This document shows, in pieces, positions 37,530 to 49,964 of a stretch of DNA of 64,000 nucleotides. Source of the stretch: Paraburkholderia oxyphila NBRC 105797 (GTDB lineage Bacteria > Pseudomonadota > Gammaproteobacteria > Burkholderiales > Burkholderiaceae); the NCBI RefSeq assembly GCF_000685075.1, contig NZ_BAYD01000009.1:1-64000 (forward strand), written 5' to 3'. Numbering within the stretch: the stretch's first letter is position 1; the number at the start of each line of letters is the position of its first letter. The position numbers were made by a program, and so were the translations under genes. The notes under the pieces were generated by a model. It saw only the letters and a program-made list of their open reading frames with translations, searched no databases and was not told the origin of the DNA.

Positions 37530-39032
37530 ATGTCCACTTCCGCCGCCGACCACCAGGCCGATCGTGCCCGCCCCACGCCGCCGCGCCGCTCGCGCGCGTG
37601 GCGCTGGGTGGCTGTGTTCGTCGCGGTGAGCACGCTGCACTGGCTCGCGGCGGAATGGTTCGCGCGTCATCACGGCGCGCCGCCGCCGCTCGCTCCGGTG
37701 CGCGTGCCCGTGCAGGTGGCGCTGCTCAAGCCCGAGCGCATCGAGCAGCAGGCGCGGCCCGCTGCAAGCGCGCCGGCAAAACCGAAGCCCGCGGCACCCG
37801 CGCGGCCAAAGCGCGCGACGAGCGCGCCGCACACGCTCCAGGCTGTGGCGCCGCCCGCGCCGCGTCCCAAGGTCCCCGCTGCGCCTGAAGCACCGCAAGC
37901 CGCATCGAGTCCTTCTACTGAAACTGCGTCGGCAAGCACCGCGAATGGTGCAAGCGGTGCAGCGGCCACTGCCGCGCCCGGCAACGGCAGCCATCCGTCC
38001 GCGCAGGCCCAGCAAGCCTCGCATGGCGTGAAATTCTCCGTGCCGCCCTCGGGCGAGCTCCAGTACGACACATTCTTCAACGGCGCGCGCAATCAGCCTG
38101 GCACGATCCACTGGAAGAGCGACGGCAAGCGCTACGAGATGGTGGTGTCGATACCGCTGCCCTTCGTCGGCACGTTCAGCTGGACGAGTCGCGGCCACGT
38201 GGATGCCTTCGGCCTCGCGCCCGAGCAGTACATCGAAAAGCGCGGCCGCCGCCCCGAAGACTTCACGATCTTCAATCGCAATGAGAAGCAGATCGTATTC
38301 ACGCGCACGCCCAACTCGCTCGCGCTGCCCGATGGTGCCCAGGACCGCTTCAGCATGGTGATGCAGCTCGCGAGCCTCGTGCGCGGCGACCCCGATGCCT
38401 ACAAGCCCGGCGTCACGCGCGAGTTCTACGTGGCCGACAACGACAGCGGCGAGACCTGGCCCATCACCACCATCGGCGACGAAACGGTGAGCACAGATCA
38501 TGGCTACGTGACGGCGCGCCACTTCATGCGGCTGCCGCGCCACGCAGGCGACAAGCGCCGTATCGACGTGTGGCTCGCGCCCTCGCTCGGCTGGCTGCCG
38601 GTACGGCTCGTACAGACCGAACCGAACGGCACCGAGGTCGAACTGCTGTGGCGCGGCGCGCTCAGCGTGCCGACTGCGTCGAATGATATGAGCGATGCGG
38701 CGCCGGGCGCGAGCGGCGCTGCGAATGGTGCTGCGAGTGGTGGCGCGAACGGCGCTGCAAGCGGTGGCGCGAACGGCGCCGCGAACGATACGACACAAGG
38801 CACGCCAACTAACGCCACGACTTCCTCGCCGGCGCCGCTCGAAATGACGCCGGCCCCAACGAACCCGGCACCGGCCGATCAGAACGGCGGCATGCCGCCA
38901 GCGGCATCACCGTCGGCAGCGCCTTCGCCCACGTCGCCATCGTCGGCGCAATCGACACCGCCATCGGCACCTCAAATGGAACCGCAACCGGGGACGCCTC
39001 TGCCTGCCGCCGACGCGCCGATGCATCCCTGA
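37530..39032 (+). CDS. DUF3108 domain protein with membrane anchor
   Basis: A 500-residue protein with an N-terminal membrane helix (about 25-42, WVAVFVAVSTLHWLAA), a Pro/Ala-rich stretch (about 55-165), a DUF3108 domain (about 168-385, PSGELQYDTFFNGARNQPG, TWPITTIGDETVSTDHGYV, VWLAPSLGWLPVRLVQTE) and a low-complexity C-terminus. DUF3108 proteins are periplasmic and beta-rich; they are widespread in proteobacteria and unassigned. The C-terminus contains GAASGGAN repeats. The ATG at 37530 is used over a TTG at 37521. Confidence 0.87.
   Translation: MSTSAADHQADRARPTPPRRSRAWRWVAVFVAVSTLHWLAAEWFARHHGAPPPLAPVRVPVQVALLKPERIEQQARPAASAPAKPKPAAPARPKRATSAPHTLQAVAPPAPRPKVPAAPEAPQAASSPSTETASASTANGASGAAATAAPGNGSHPSAQAQQASHGVKFSVPPSGELQYDTFFNGARNQPGTIHWKSDGKRYEMVVSIPLPFVGTFSWTSRGHVDAFGLAPEQYIEKRGRRPEDFTIFNRNEKQIVFTRTPNSLALPDGAQDRFSMVMQLASLVRGDPDAYKPGVTREFYVADNDSGETWPITTIGDETVSTDHGYVTARHFMRLPRHAGDKRRIDVWLAPSLGWLPVRLVQTEPNGTEVELLWRGALSVPTASNDMSDAAPGASGAANGAASGGANGAASGGANGAANDTTQGTPTNATTSSPAPLEMTPAPTNPAPADQNGGMPPAASPSAAPSPTSPSSAQSTPPSAPQMEPQPGTPLPAADAPMHP
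38707..38790 (+). repeat. 24-bp tandem minisatellite in the DUF3108 gene
   Basis: Units of 24 bp ending GGTGGCGCGAAC, two full copies and a partial one, encode GAASGGAN repeats. They keep the frame and lie in the disordered C-terminus, so copy-number change would be tolerated. Confidence 0.8.
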
Positions 39033-39465
39033 GCGCCCTGGCGCACACAAGCCCACAACAAAGTCGCCCGCGCACGACGATGACGGCCCTTCTGCCTACA
39101 CGTTTGCGTGAAATGGCGCATACTGAAAATCATCGAAGCGCCGCGCATCAAAACGCTTGAAAGGCGGCGACGCATCACTCTTCGAAGCGGGACGGAACAC
39201 CCGTGGCAATACGCTGCGGACGGCAAAGAACGAAACAACGAATCCACTGAGGAAAAGCTTCGAACGAATCCGCTGATGCGCCCGACACGAGACACCGCGC
39301 GCAGACAGCCCGGCAGCACATGACAATGCAACACGGATAGCGCCACGAACGTCGCGCGCCCGCACACACGGACCCTTCGGGCGTGCCGTTTGCGATGCAG
39401 GAACGACGTTCACGCAGGAACTCGCAATCGCCTGGACTCCCGACCCCAAGGTCAAGGAGGAACGC
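39033..39465. other. Intergenic region upstream of the PcaD-like gene
   Basis: This 433-bp stretch has lower GC than its neighbours (about 39100-39260). Apart from two ACGAATCC-CTGA repeats near 39239 and 39263 I see no hairpins, promoters or genes I can support. It must contain the promoter of the hydrolase gene. Confidence 0.5.
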
Positions 39466-40293
39466 ATGCAAGCGACTGTCAACGGCATCGATACGCGCTA
39501 CGTCTTCGAAGACCGCAGCGGCGGCCCCGTGTTGACGTTCATTCATCAGCTCGGCGGCGACCTCACCGTATGGGACACCCTCGCGGGACATTTCCGGCAT
39601 CGCTATAGCGTGCTGCGCTACGACGTGCGCGGCCATGGCGCAAGCGCCGTCTCTCGCGTCGCGTTCGGCCTTCGCGATCTCGCCGCCGATCTCGCCGCGC
39701 TACTCGACGCGCAAGGCATCGCTCAGACGCATCTCGTCGGCATGTCGATGGGCGGCATGATCGCGCAACAGTTCGCGCTCGACCATGCAACGTCCGACAC
39801 CACACCGGGCACGCCAGCGGGCACGCATTCGCGCGCGCGCTCGCTCACGCTGTGCGATACCGCGAGCCGCACCGCGCCCGAAGCTCGCGCGACCTGGGAC
39901 GAACGCGCCGAACTGGTTCGCCGCGAAGGTCTCCGGGCCCTCGCCGATACGACGCTGGCGCGCTGGTTGACCGCCAGCTTCCGTCTTACCCATCGCGATA
40001 CCGCCGCACAAATATGTGACGTTTTATTACGGACGCCTGCGGAAGGCTATGCACGCGCATGCGAAGCGCTGCGCGATTTCGACGTTCACGAACAACTCGC
40101 GCAGTTGCGTGTGCCGACGCTCGCCGTGGCCGGACGGCACGACAGCGGCACGCCACCCGCGCTGACCGAGGCGCTGGCGCAAGCGATCCCCGGTGCACGC
40201 TTTGAATTGCTCGATGCCGCGCATCTGGCCCCGGTAGAGGAATCTCACAGTTTCGCGGCCCTGCTTGAAACGTTTCTTGGGCAGCATGTCTAA
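39466..40293 (+). CDS. Alpha/beta hydrolase, 3-oxoadipate enol-lactonase-like
   Basis: A 275-residue hydrolase with nucleophile Ser94 (GMSMGG), the preceding RYDVRGHGAS and IHQLGGDLTVW loops, acid in AGRHDSGTP and base in DAAHLAPVEES. These motifs resemble PcaD/3-oxoadipate enol-lactonase, but no other beta-ketoadipate gene is nearby, so the exact substrate is uncertain. It has a very strong ribosome site (AAGGAGGAACGC). An insert of about 15 residues after the nucleophile helix (TSDTTPGTPAGTHS) is Thr/Gly/Ser-rich. Confidence 0.86.
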   Translation: MQATVNGIDTRYVFEDRSGGPVLTFIHQLGGDLTVWDTLAGHFRHRYSVLRYDVRGHGASAVSRVAFGLRDLAADLAALLDAQGIAQTHLVGMSMGGMIAQQFALDHATSDTTPGTPAGTHSRARSLTLCDTASRTAPEARATWDERAELVRREGLRALADTTLARWLTASFRLTHRDTAAQICDVLLRTPAEGYARACEALRDFDVHEQLAQLRVPTLAVAGRHDSGTPPALTEALAQAIPGARFELLDAAHLAPVEESHSFAALLETFLGQHV

Positions 40294-40454
40294 ATGTTGC
40301 ACCCGGTTTGTTGCACCCTGAAAAAGGAGAAAAAAGGAAATAGGGAAGGCGGTCGGAAAAAGAGGTGATGTGGGACCCACCCCTTGAATTCCCGAACGAA
40401 CGCTCCATGTATCGATACAAGCAGTGAGGGAGCACAGGAAAAAGGAGTGTCGCC

Positions 40455-40712
40455 ATGCAAATGATCTACAACAGTCCCAACTATTGCGTCGTCGAGTTTC
40501 CCCCGCAGGATGGCCATACCGCCATGCGCTCGGGTGGCTACGAGATCGTCGATAAAAATGCGCGGCGTGAAATATTCATCGACGGCGCGATGGCGGCACG
40601 TTTTCGCGAAGACGTGCAGAAACTGATGGATGAAGAACAGTCGCTGGACGAGGTGGATGAATTCCTCGGACAGTTCGACAGCCTCATGCAGCAACCCGTA
40701 GTGCTCCACTGA
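40455..40712 (+). CDS. DUF3567 family protein
   Basis: An 85-residue acidic protein beginning [18 protein letters not shown], with [18 protein letters not shown] and a helical C-terminal half ([21 protein letters not shown]). It matches the small betaproteobacterial DUF3567 family, found almost only in Burkholderiales and relatives. Function unknown; no signal peptide. The start follows AGGAGTGTCGCC. A terminator follows before metH. Confidence 0.9.
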   Translation: MQMIYNSPNYCVVEFPPQDGHTAMRSGGYEIVDKNARREIFIDGAMAARFREDVQKLMDEEQSLDEVDEFLGQFDSLMQQPVVLH

Positions 40713-40792
40713 CGCAGCCCGGCTCACGTTGCAGCGCAAGGGCTCACGCCAGCAGCACCCTCACCGTTAAACAGGCAACACCCCACTCAGGG

Positions 40793-40829
40793 AACCCCGT
40801 CCGGCCACCAGCCGCGCGGGGTTTTCATT
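40793..40829 (+). terminator. Probable intrinsic terminator after the DUF3567 gene
   Basis: Stem AACCCCG / CGGGGTT with a 17-base GC-rich loop followed by TTTTCATTTT on the plus strand, about 80 bp after the stop codon. Confidence 0.7.
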
Positions 40830-40999
40830 TTGCGGGGCCGGCCACATCGGCGAGCGCGGCCACTGCACGATCACTGCGCGGCCATCGCGCGCCATCCACC
40901 CTCGCAACCACGTCAAGCGGCGCGCCAGCGCAGCGCCCCGGCTGCCGCTACAATAACGGGTTTCCCAGTCCAATCGGCGCTTTTGCCCGCCCGCCATCC

Positions 41000-42082
41000 A
41001 TGAACCAGCCTGCCGAACACGCTTCGCGCCCCGCCGGGGCCGTCCCGGGCGCCACCCCGTACACGCGCGGCGCGGCGCTCCCCGCGCTGCTCGCTTCGCG
41101 CATCCTGATCCTCGACGGCGCGATGGGCACGATGATCCAGCGCTACAAGCTCGACGAAGCCGCCTACCGCGGCGAGCGCTTCAGGGACTATTCGCGCGAC
41201 ATCAAGGGCAACAACGAGCTGCTCTCGATCACGCAGCCGCAGATCATCAGCGAGATTCACGAGCAGTATCTCGCCGCGGGCGCGGACATCATCGAGACCA
41301 ACACCTTCGGCGCGACCACCGTGGCCCAGGACGACTACGGCATGGGCGAGCTCGCCATCGAGATGAACCTCGAATCGGCCAGGCTCGCGCGCGCCGCGTG
41401 CGACAAGTACTCGACGCCGGACAAGCCCCGCTTCGTCGCGGGCGCCATCGGACCGACGCCGAAGACCGCGAGCATCTCGCCCGACGTGAACGATCCGGGC
41501 GCGCGCAACGTCACGTTCGAAGAGCTGCGCGCCGCGTACTACGCGCAGGCCAAGGCGCTCATGGATGGCGGCTCCGATTTGTTCCTCGTCGAGACGATCT
41601 TCGACACGCTCAACGCGAAGGCCGCGCTCTTCGCGCTCGATCAGTTGTTCGAAGATACGGGCGAGAATCTGCCCATCATGATCTCGGGCACCGTCACCGA
41701 CGCCTCGGGCCGCATTCTCTCGGGGCAGACCGTCGAGGCATTCTGGAATTCGCTGCGCCATGCGAAGCCGCTCACGTTCGGCCTGAACTGTGCGCTGGGT
41801 GCGGCGCTCATGCGCCCGTATATCGCTGAGCTCGCGAAGCTGTGCGATACCTACGTGTCGTGCTACCCGAACGCGGGCCTGCCCAATCCAATGAGCGACA
41901 CGGGCTTTGACGAGACGCCTGCGGATACGTCCGGTCTCCTGAAGGAATTCGCGACCGCTGGCCTCGTGAACGTGGCGGGCGGTTGCTGCGGCACCACGCC
42001 CGAGCACATCGCCGCGATCGCGAAAGCGCTCGCCGAAGTGAAGCCGCGCCGCTGGCCCGGGCAGTATCGCGACGCGGCGTAA
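41000..42082 (+). CDS. metH: Methionine synthase, homocysteine-binding half
   Basis: A 360-residue protein equal to the N-terminal homocysteine module of Met[19 protein letters not shown] at the start, then [17 protein letters not shown] and [18 protein letters not shown]. The zinc cysteines are in FGLNCALGA (about residue 263) and the pair in AGGCCGTTP (about 330). It binds homocysteine for methylation by methylcobalamin. The remaining domains are on the next gene, 62 bp downstream. Split methionine synthases of this form are normal in Burkholderia. Confidence 0.95.
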   Translation: MNQPAEHASRPAGAVPGATPYTRGAALPALLASRILILDGAMGTMIQRYKLDEAAYRGERFRDYSRDIKGNNELLSITQPQIISEIHEQYLAAGADIIETNTFGATTVAQDDYGMGELAIEMNLESARLARAACDKYSTPDKPRFVAGAIGPTPKTASISPDVNDPGARNVTFEELRAAYYAQAKALMDGGSDLFLVETIFDTLNAKAALFALDQLFEDTGENLPIMISGTVTDASGRILSGQTVEAFWNSLRHAKPLTFGLNCALGAALMRPYIAELAKLCDTYVSCYPNAGLPNPMSDTGFDETPADTSGLLKEFATAGLVNVAGGCCGTTPEHIAAIAKALAEVKPRRWPGQYRDAA

Positions 42083-42144
42083 CGCCATAACGAAACGCCC
42101 ACGCGCCGACTCACCACGACACTCAGACGATCCGGTCCCACGCC

Positions 42145-44862
<2,718 letters not shown>

Positions 44863-45128
44863 GGCACAGACAGGCACAGGCCGGGCGCGCCGGAGAGCCC
44901 GCCCAGCCCTTGCTCACGCTCCGCCGGCCCATCGCAAGCATCGCCGGCACAGCCCGACATACGGAAATCGATAGCCTGAATATTTGGCGCACGCGAATTC
45001 TCGGCGTTTTTTCGGCTTTGTAAGATGGCCGCGCAGCACCCAAGGCCCAACGCGGCACGCATCGTCCGGCGCCGCGCCGGCTTCATCAGCAAGTCCTTAA
45101 TAAATTGCCGTCCTCCGGAGAAAATCGT

Positions 45129-45356
45129 ATGAAGAAGCTGATGTTGATGTTGACCGCATTCGGCGTCGCAGCGCTCGCCCAGTCGTCATTCGCCCAGCCG
45201 GCATCCCAGCCCGCCGTCGTCCATCAGGAAGCAAGCGCCGTGTCGACGTATTCGGCGCCCACCCAGAAGCACGTGAAGAAGCCGAAGAAACAAAAGGCCA
45301 AGAAGGGTGCCGCCTCGGCTGCGTCGATGGCCGAGCCGGCTGCCGCCAGCCAGTAA
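45129..45356 (+). CDS. Small secreted basic protein
   Basis: A 75-residue protein with a signal peptide (KKLMLMLTAFGVAALAQSSFA, cleavage near residue 22) and a short mature part of about 53 residues that is rich in Ala, Ser, Pro and Lys (KHVKKPKKQKAKKG). It has a GGAG ribosome site and a perfect terminator after it, so it is expressed alone. Small Lys-rich exported proteins of this type recur in Burkholderia without known function; the basic tail could bind nucleic acid, polyanions or phosphates. Function unknown. Confidence 0.75.
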   Translation: MKKLMLMLTAFGVAALAQSSFAQPASQPAVVHQEASAVSTYSAPTQKHVKKPKKQKAKKGAASAASMAEPAAASQ

Positions 45357-45404
45357 GCTGCGCGACGGCGCGCGCCGCCGGGCGCGTGGATCGTGAGCAC
45401 CAAA

Positions 45405-45442
45405 GCAAAGAGCCCGCACGGCTAACCGTGCGGGCTCTTTGC
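45405..45442. terminator. Bidirectional intrinsic terminator
   Basis: Perfect 16-bp stem (GCAAAGAGCCCGCACG and its complement) with a six-base loop, between the small secreted protein gene and the converging DUF1840 gene. The T-rich and A-rich ends allow termination in both directions. Confidence 0.9.
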
Positions 45443-45522
45443 TATTCGGCATGCAGGTCTCGGCGCGCTGCCGCCACGCAGAGCCAGCGCGCGACAACGC
45501 GCGCTACCTGCTCCGCTACGAA

Positions 45523-45849
45523 TCAAACGCCCCAGAGGACGTCGTTATCTTCCTGCTTCGCGAGGCGCAGCATGTCTAGGAACGGAAACGCGCGTTGCGC
45601 GAGGCCCGGGGGCAGTTCGTGATGGTCGTGGCCTTCCTCGCCTTCGTGGAAATGACCCTCGTGCTCGGCGCGTTCCTTCTTGTCGGTGGCGATGGCGGCT
45701 TCGAGCTTGCTGATGGCCGTGTCGAGCTCTTCGTGCGTGATGACGCCGCGCGGACCGAGCCGCTTGCCGATGATGCCGAGGAGGTACTGAGCGAGGTTTT
45801 CCAGCATCGTCACGTCGGGCGACGCATGACATTTGAATGTAACCAGCAT
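45523..45849 (-). CDS. DUF1840 family protein
   Basis: A 108-residue protein starting MLVTFKCHASPDVTMLENLAQ with the central LGIIGKRLGPRGVITHEELD and a His/Glu-rich segment (EHEGHFHEGEEGHDHHELPPG, about residues 62-82) before AFPFLDMLRLAKQ. DUF1840 proteins are small, cytoplasmic and common in betaproteobacteria. The His/Glu-rich stretch suggests metal binding, as in nickel or zinc chaperones; this is inference from composition. It is divergent from argS. Confidence 0.88.
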   Translation of the reverse strand: MLVTFKCHASPDVTMLENLAQYLLGIIGKRLGPRGVITHEELDTAISKLEAAIATDKKERAEHEGHFHEGEEGHDHHELPPGLAQRAFPFLDMLRLAKQEDNDVLWGV

Positions 45850-46272
45850 GTCTGTTTCCCTTTCTGTTTTTTGAGGTCCGCTTTCACTCTCGAGCCCACC
45901 ACGCGCCGTTGCGGACCGTGCTGCAACCGTGACAGGCGCCAGCGGCACCAGCGGCACCGGCGGCACATCGTGGCGCGCGGCCTGGCCGGGCTTCTCATTG
46001 CACATATTAGCACCTGCTAAAATCCGTCTGGACGGAATTACCCGCAGGGCGCGGCGGCGCGCCGGATGTGCAAAAAGCGGTGCCAGGCGCGATGCCGAAA
46101 CGTCGCCGCCGGCCTTTGCCGGCCTTTGCCCGCCTTGCGCGCCGAGTCGCCCGGCAACGCCCGCGCGCGGCCCCGCCAATAAAACGGCGCAACCGCACGA
46201 CGGCGCGCAGGCCGACCACGCCACCACGGCTGCCAGCCCGCCCCCATTACCCGCACAGGACCTGCAACAAGC
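45850..46272. other. Intergenic region between DUF1840 and argS
   Basis: This 423-bp stretch between divergent genes contains two adjacent palindromes (46007-46020, TTAGCA-CC-TGCTAA, and 46023-46036, TCCGTC-TG-GACGGA), a likely operator or promoter zone, and a direct repeat CGGCCTTTGC twice near 46110-46129. The remainder has high GC and no supported gene. Confidence 0.55.
46007..46036. promoter_or_regulatory. Two tandem palindromes, candidate operator
   Basis: Arms TTAGCA/TGCTAA and TCCGTC/GACGGA, each with a 2-bp centre, separated by two bases, in an AT-rich pocket between divergent starts. A TAAAAT -10-like element overlaps the junction. The binding factor is unknown. Confidence 0.4.
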
Positions 46273-48057
46273 ATGCTGCCCGCACAGAAACTCACCCTGG
46301 AGACCCTGCTCGCCGACGCCGTCGCCCAGGTCGCCAACGCCACCGAAGGCGCCGCCGAAGCCGCATTCGTCGTTCCCGCCATCGCGCTCGAGCGCCCGAA
46401 GGTCGCCGCGCACGGCGACGTCGCCTGCAACGTGGCAATGCAGCTCGCCAAGCCGCTGCGCGCCAATCCGCGCGCGCTCGCGACGCAAATCGTCGATGCG
46501 CTCAAGGCGCTGCCCGCCGCAGTCGGCCTGATCGCCGACGCCGAAGTGGCCGGCCCCGGCTTCATCAACCTGCGCCTCACCGCCGACGCCAAGCGCGCCG
46601 TGCTCGGCGCCGTGTTCGCCGAAGGCGCAGCGTTCGGCCAATCGAAGCGCGAAGCCGGCAGGCACGTGCTGGTCGAGTTCGTCTCGGCCAACCCGACGGG
46701 CCCGCTGCACGTCGGCCACGGCCGCCAGGCCGCGCTCGGCGACGCCATCTCGAACGTGCTCGCCTCGCAGGGCTACGACGTGCACCGCGAGTTCTACTAC
46801 AACGACGCGGGCGTGCAGATCGGCAATCTCGCGATCTCCACGCAAGCGCGCGTACGGGGCCTGAAGCCCGGCGACGCGGGCTGGCCAGAAGCGGCCTATA
46901 ACGGCGAATACATCGCCGACATCGCGCGCGACTACCTCGCGGGCGAGACCGTCGCCGCGAAGGACGGCGAGCCCGTGAAGGGCGCGCAGGATCCCGAGGA
47001 CCTCGAAGCGATCCGCCGCTTCGCCGTGGCGTATCTGCGCCACGAGCAGGATCTCGACCTGCAGGCGTTCGGCGTGAAGTTCGACCGCTACTACCTCGAA
47101 TCGTCGCTGTACACGGAAGGCCGCGTCGAGAAGACCGTCGAGGCGCTCATCGCCTCGGGCCAGACCTACGAGCAGGACGGCGCGCTGTGGCTCAAGACCA
47201 CCGACTACGGCGACGACAAGGACCGCGTGATGCGCAAGTCCGACGGCACCTACACGTACTTCCTGCCCGATGTCGCCTATCACGTGACCAAGTGGGAGCG
47301 CGGCTTCACCAAGGTCATCAACATCCAGGGCTCGGACCACCACGGCACCATCGCGCGCGTGCGCGCGGGCCTGCAGGCGCTCGGCGTGGGCATTCCGAAG
47401 GGCTACCCCGACTACGTGCTGCACAAGATGGTCACCGTGATGCGCGACGGCCAGGAAGTGAAGATCTCCAAGCGCGCGGGCAGCTACGTGACGGTGCGCG
47501 ACCTGATCGAATGGTCGGGCGGCGCGAACCCCGGCAGCGAAGTCGCGCCCGACCTGCTCGACGAGGCGACCATCCGCCGCGGCCGCGACGCCGTGCGCTT
47601 TTTCCTCATCTCGCGCAAGGCCGACACCGAGTTCGTGTTCGACATCGACCTCGCGCTGAAGGAAAACGACGAGAACCCGGTCTATTACGTGCAGTACGCG
47701 CATGCGCGCATTTCGTCGATTCTCGGCGACTGGCAAGGCAAGCACGGCGGCAAGCTGGCCGCGCTGCCCAAGGTCGACCTCGCGCCGCTCGATAGCGAGC
47801 GCGCGCTCGCGCTCATCGCGAAACTCGCCGAATTCCCCGACATGCTCACGCATGCTGCCACGGAGCTCGCGCCGCACGCCGTGGCGTTCTATCTGCGCGA
47901 ACTCGCGGCTGAGTTTCACTCGTTCTACAATGCCGAACGCGTTCTCGTCGACGATGCCGCCGTGCGCGACGCACGCGTCGCGCTGCTCGCGGCCACGCGC
48001 CAGGTGCTCGCGAACGGCCTCGCCGTGATCGGCGTCTCGGCGCCCGAGCGCATGTAA
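46273..48057 (+). CDS. argS: Arginyl-tRNA synthetase ArgS
   Basis: A 594-residue class I synthetase, normal length. It has the Arg-tRNA N-terminal domain, the HIGH-type motif HVGHG (about residue 147-151, [18 protein letters not shown]), the [18 protein letters not shown] segments, and [10 protein letters not shown] in the KMSKS position (about 396). The C-terminal anticodon-binding helical domain is intact. It charges tRNA-Arg with arginine. The ATG at 46273 fits the family N-terminus ([13 protein letters not shown]). SPOR and dsbA genes follow on the same strand. Confidence 0.97.
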   Translation: MLPAQKLTLETLLADAVAQVANATEGAAEAAFVVPAIALERPKVAAHGDVACNVAMQLAKPLRANPRALATQIVDALKALPAAVGLIADAEVAGPGFINLRLTADAKRAVLGAVFAEGAAFGQSKREAGRHVLVEFVSANPTGPLHVGHGRQAALGDAISNVLASQGYDVHREFYYNDAGVQIGNLAISTQARVRGLKPGDAGWPEAAYNGEYIADIARDYLAGETVAAKDGEPVKGAQDPEDLEAIRRFAVAYLRHEQDLDLQAFGVKFDRYYLESSLYTEGRVEKTVEALIASGQTYEQDGALWLKTTDYGDDKDRVMRKSDGTYTYFLPDVAYHVTKWERGFTKVINIQGSDHHGTIARVRAGLQALGVGIPKGYPDYVLHKMVTVMRDGQEVKISKRAGSYVTVRDLIEWSGGANPGSEVAPDLLDEATIRRGRDAVRFFLISRKADTEFVFDIDLALKENDENPVYYVQYAHARISSILGDWQGKHGGKLAALPKVDLAPLDSERALALIAKLAEFPDMLTHAATELAPHAVAFYLRELAAEFHSFYNAERVLVDDAAVRDARVALLAATRQVLANGLAVIGVSAPERM

Positions 48058-48252
48058 CACGACTCGCGTGCCGCACGGTGCGCCGGGCGCGCAAGCGCTC
48101 CGGTGCGCCGTGCGCAGCAACACGAGGCAGCGCACGCAGCGACTGACGAAACCGCGCACGAAGAAGCAGCACGCGAAGCGACATGTTTGGGGCGCGTCCG
48201 CACGCGGACACGCGCCGTTCCAGAATTCTCTTGTTTGCAGGTGATTCAGACG

Positions 48253-49107
48253 ATGGCAAAACCGCGCCGCACTACACAGCAGCAGTCGAAACAGTCCGGG
48301 GGTACCTTTCTCGGTGTCGTGCTGGGCCTGATTGTCGGCCTCGCGATCGCGGTGGTCGTGGCGCTCTACATCACGCGCTCGCCCACGCCGTTCGTCTCGA
48401 AGGTCGCGCCGCCCACCGATACCAGCCAGAGCGAGCAGTACGATCCGAACCGTGTCCTGCAAGGCAAGACGCCGGGCCAGCCCGTGACGCCGCAGGCCGC
48501 GCAAAGCACGCCGCCGAACACGGCGCCGGGCCAGACCACGAACCAGTCACAGTCCTCGGGCATGCTCGAAGAGCCGCAGATCGTCGAAGTGCCGCCTGCG
48601 GGCTCCACCGACAACGGTGCGGGCAATGAGGCCAACAATGGGGCCAACAACGCGAACAATAACGCCGGCGCAAACAACGGCGTCGCTGTCGCGCCGAGGC
48701 CCGCGACCAACAGCAACGCTACGGCCGCCGCGCCGAAGCCGCAGGCGCCCGCTCCTGCGCAGCAGCTCGCCAACAATCAGCCGCAGAAGGCCCCCAACGC
48801 CATCCCGGCGCCCAGCGCGAGCAACCTCAAGCCCGCGCAGCCCGGCGCGCCCACGGCCGCCGACGCCAACACCGGCTACTTCCTGCAAGTGGGCGCGTAC
48901 AAGACCTCGGCGGACGCCGAGCAGCAACGCGCGCGTCTCGCCTTCCAGGGGTTCGAGTCGAAGGTGACGCAGCGCGACGCAGGCGGCATCACGTATTACC
49001 GCGTGCGCATTGGGCCGTTTTCGAAATTCGACGACATGAACTCGACCCGCCAGCATCTGTCTGACGCCGGTATCGACACCGCTGTCATCCGTTTCACGAA
49101 GCAGTAA
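48253..49107 (+). CDS. SPOR-domain inner-membrane protein
   Basis: A 284-residue protein with an N-terminal helix anchor (residues about 18-42, TFLGVVLGLIVGLAIAVVVALY), a long Asn/Ala/Pro-rich linker (about 55-205) and a C-terminal SPOR domain (about 210-280, TGYFLQVGAYKTSADAEQQ, TYYRVRIGPFSKFDDM). SPOR domains bind denuded peptidoglycan at the division site. It resembles the FtsN-like proteins of betaproteobacteria in layout. It lies between argS and dsbA, a conserved order in this group. AGGTGAT ribosome site. Confidence 0.9.
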   Translation: MAKPRRTTQQQSKQSGGTFLGVVLGLIVGLAIAVVVALYITRSPTPFVSKVAPPTDTSQSEQYDPNRVLQGKTPGQPVTPQAAQSTPPNTAPGQTTNQSQSSGMLEEPQIVEVPPAGSTDNGAGNEANNGANNANNNAGANNGVAVAPRPATNSNATAAAPKPQAPAPAQQLANNQPQKAPNAIPAPSASNLKPAQPGAPTAADANTGYFLQVGAYKTSADAEQQRARLAFQGFESKVTQRDAGGITYYRVRIGPFSKFDDMNSTRQHLSDAGIDTAVIRFTKQ

Positions 49108-49311
49108 CCGTCGTTCGCCTCGCCCGCGCCCCGCGTGCTGCCCGCCCCGAGCGGCGGCCCGCGGGCAAAGGCCGGGCCCGCGGCGCGAGTCCGCACACAA
49201 CGCAACACGAAACGCATCCCCAGGACGCAACCTCCGCGCGAGCACGCACATGACGCACTCGCGCATTGCCAGGCCGGACGCCGCCGGCCCCGTACATTGG
49301 AATAACACGCT

Positions 49312-49950
49312 ATGAAACGACTTCTCGGAACGCTGTTGGTCTCGCTCTCGATGCTGGCCGGTGCGGCCCACGCCTCGCCCGCCGCGCCCGTCGCCGGCAA
49401 GGACTACACGGTCCTCCAGGCCGCACAGCCGCTCGACGTGCCCGCGGGCAAGATCGAAGTCATCGAGTTCATGTGGTACGGCTGCCCGCACTGCAACGAG
49501 TTCGACCCGTACCTCGAAGACTGGCTCAAGAAGCAAGGCCCGGACGTCGTGTTCAAGCGCGTGCCCGTGGCGTTCCGCGACGACTTCATCCCGCATTCGA
49601 AGATGCTCTACGCGCTCGACGCGCTCGGCCTGACGCAGAAGCTCACGCCGGCCGTCTTCCATGAGATCCACGTGAACAAGGACTACCTGCTCACACCGGA
49701 AGACCAGGCGAAGTTCCTCGCGACGCAAGGCGTCGATCCGAAGAAGTACATGGAAGCGTACAACTCGTTCTCGACGCAGAGCTCGCTCCAGCGCGGCAAG
49801 GCCATGGAAAGCGCGTACAAGATCGACGGCGTGCCGACCATCGCCATTCAGGGCAAGTATGAGACGGGCCCGGCCGCGACCAACAGCCTGCCGGGCACGC
49901 TCCAGGTGATGGACTTCATCATTTCGCAGATCCGCGCCAAAAAGATGTGA
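49312..49950 (+). CDS. dsbA: Thiol:disulfide interchange protein DsbA
   Basis: A 212-residue periplasmic oxidase with a signal peptide ending near residue 21 (AGAAHAS), active-site Cys58-Pro-His-Cys61 (FMWYGCPHCNEF) and the cis-proline loop (IDGVPTIAIQ). It introduces disulfides into secreted proteins. The CPHC dipeptide is that of E. coli DsbA. It is followed with a short gap by an SDR gene. The ribosome site is weak. Confidence 0.96.
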   Translation: MKRLLGTLLVSLSMLAGAAHASPAAPVAGKDYTVLQAAQPLDVPAGKIEVIEFMWYGCPHCNEFDPYLEDWLKKQGPDVVFKRVPVAFRDDFIPHSKMLYALDALGLTQKLTPAVFHEIHVNKDYLLTPEDQAKFLATQGVDPKKYMEAYNSFSTQSSLQRGKAMESAYKIDGVPTIAIQGKYETGPAATNSLPGTLQVMDFIISQIRAKKM

Positions 49951-49964
49951 GCCCGCGCGCCGGA

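Noticed and set aside
45850..48504. Minus-strand frame that extends DUF1840 far upstream across argS
   Set aside because: The DUF1840 family starts at 45849 with a ribosome site; the extension is antisense to argS.
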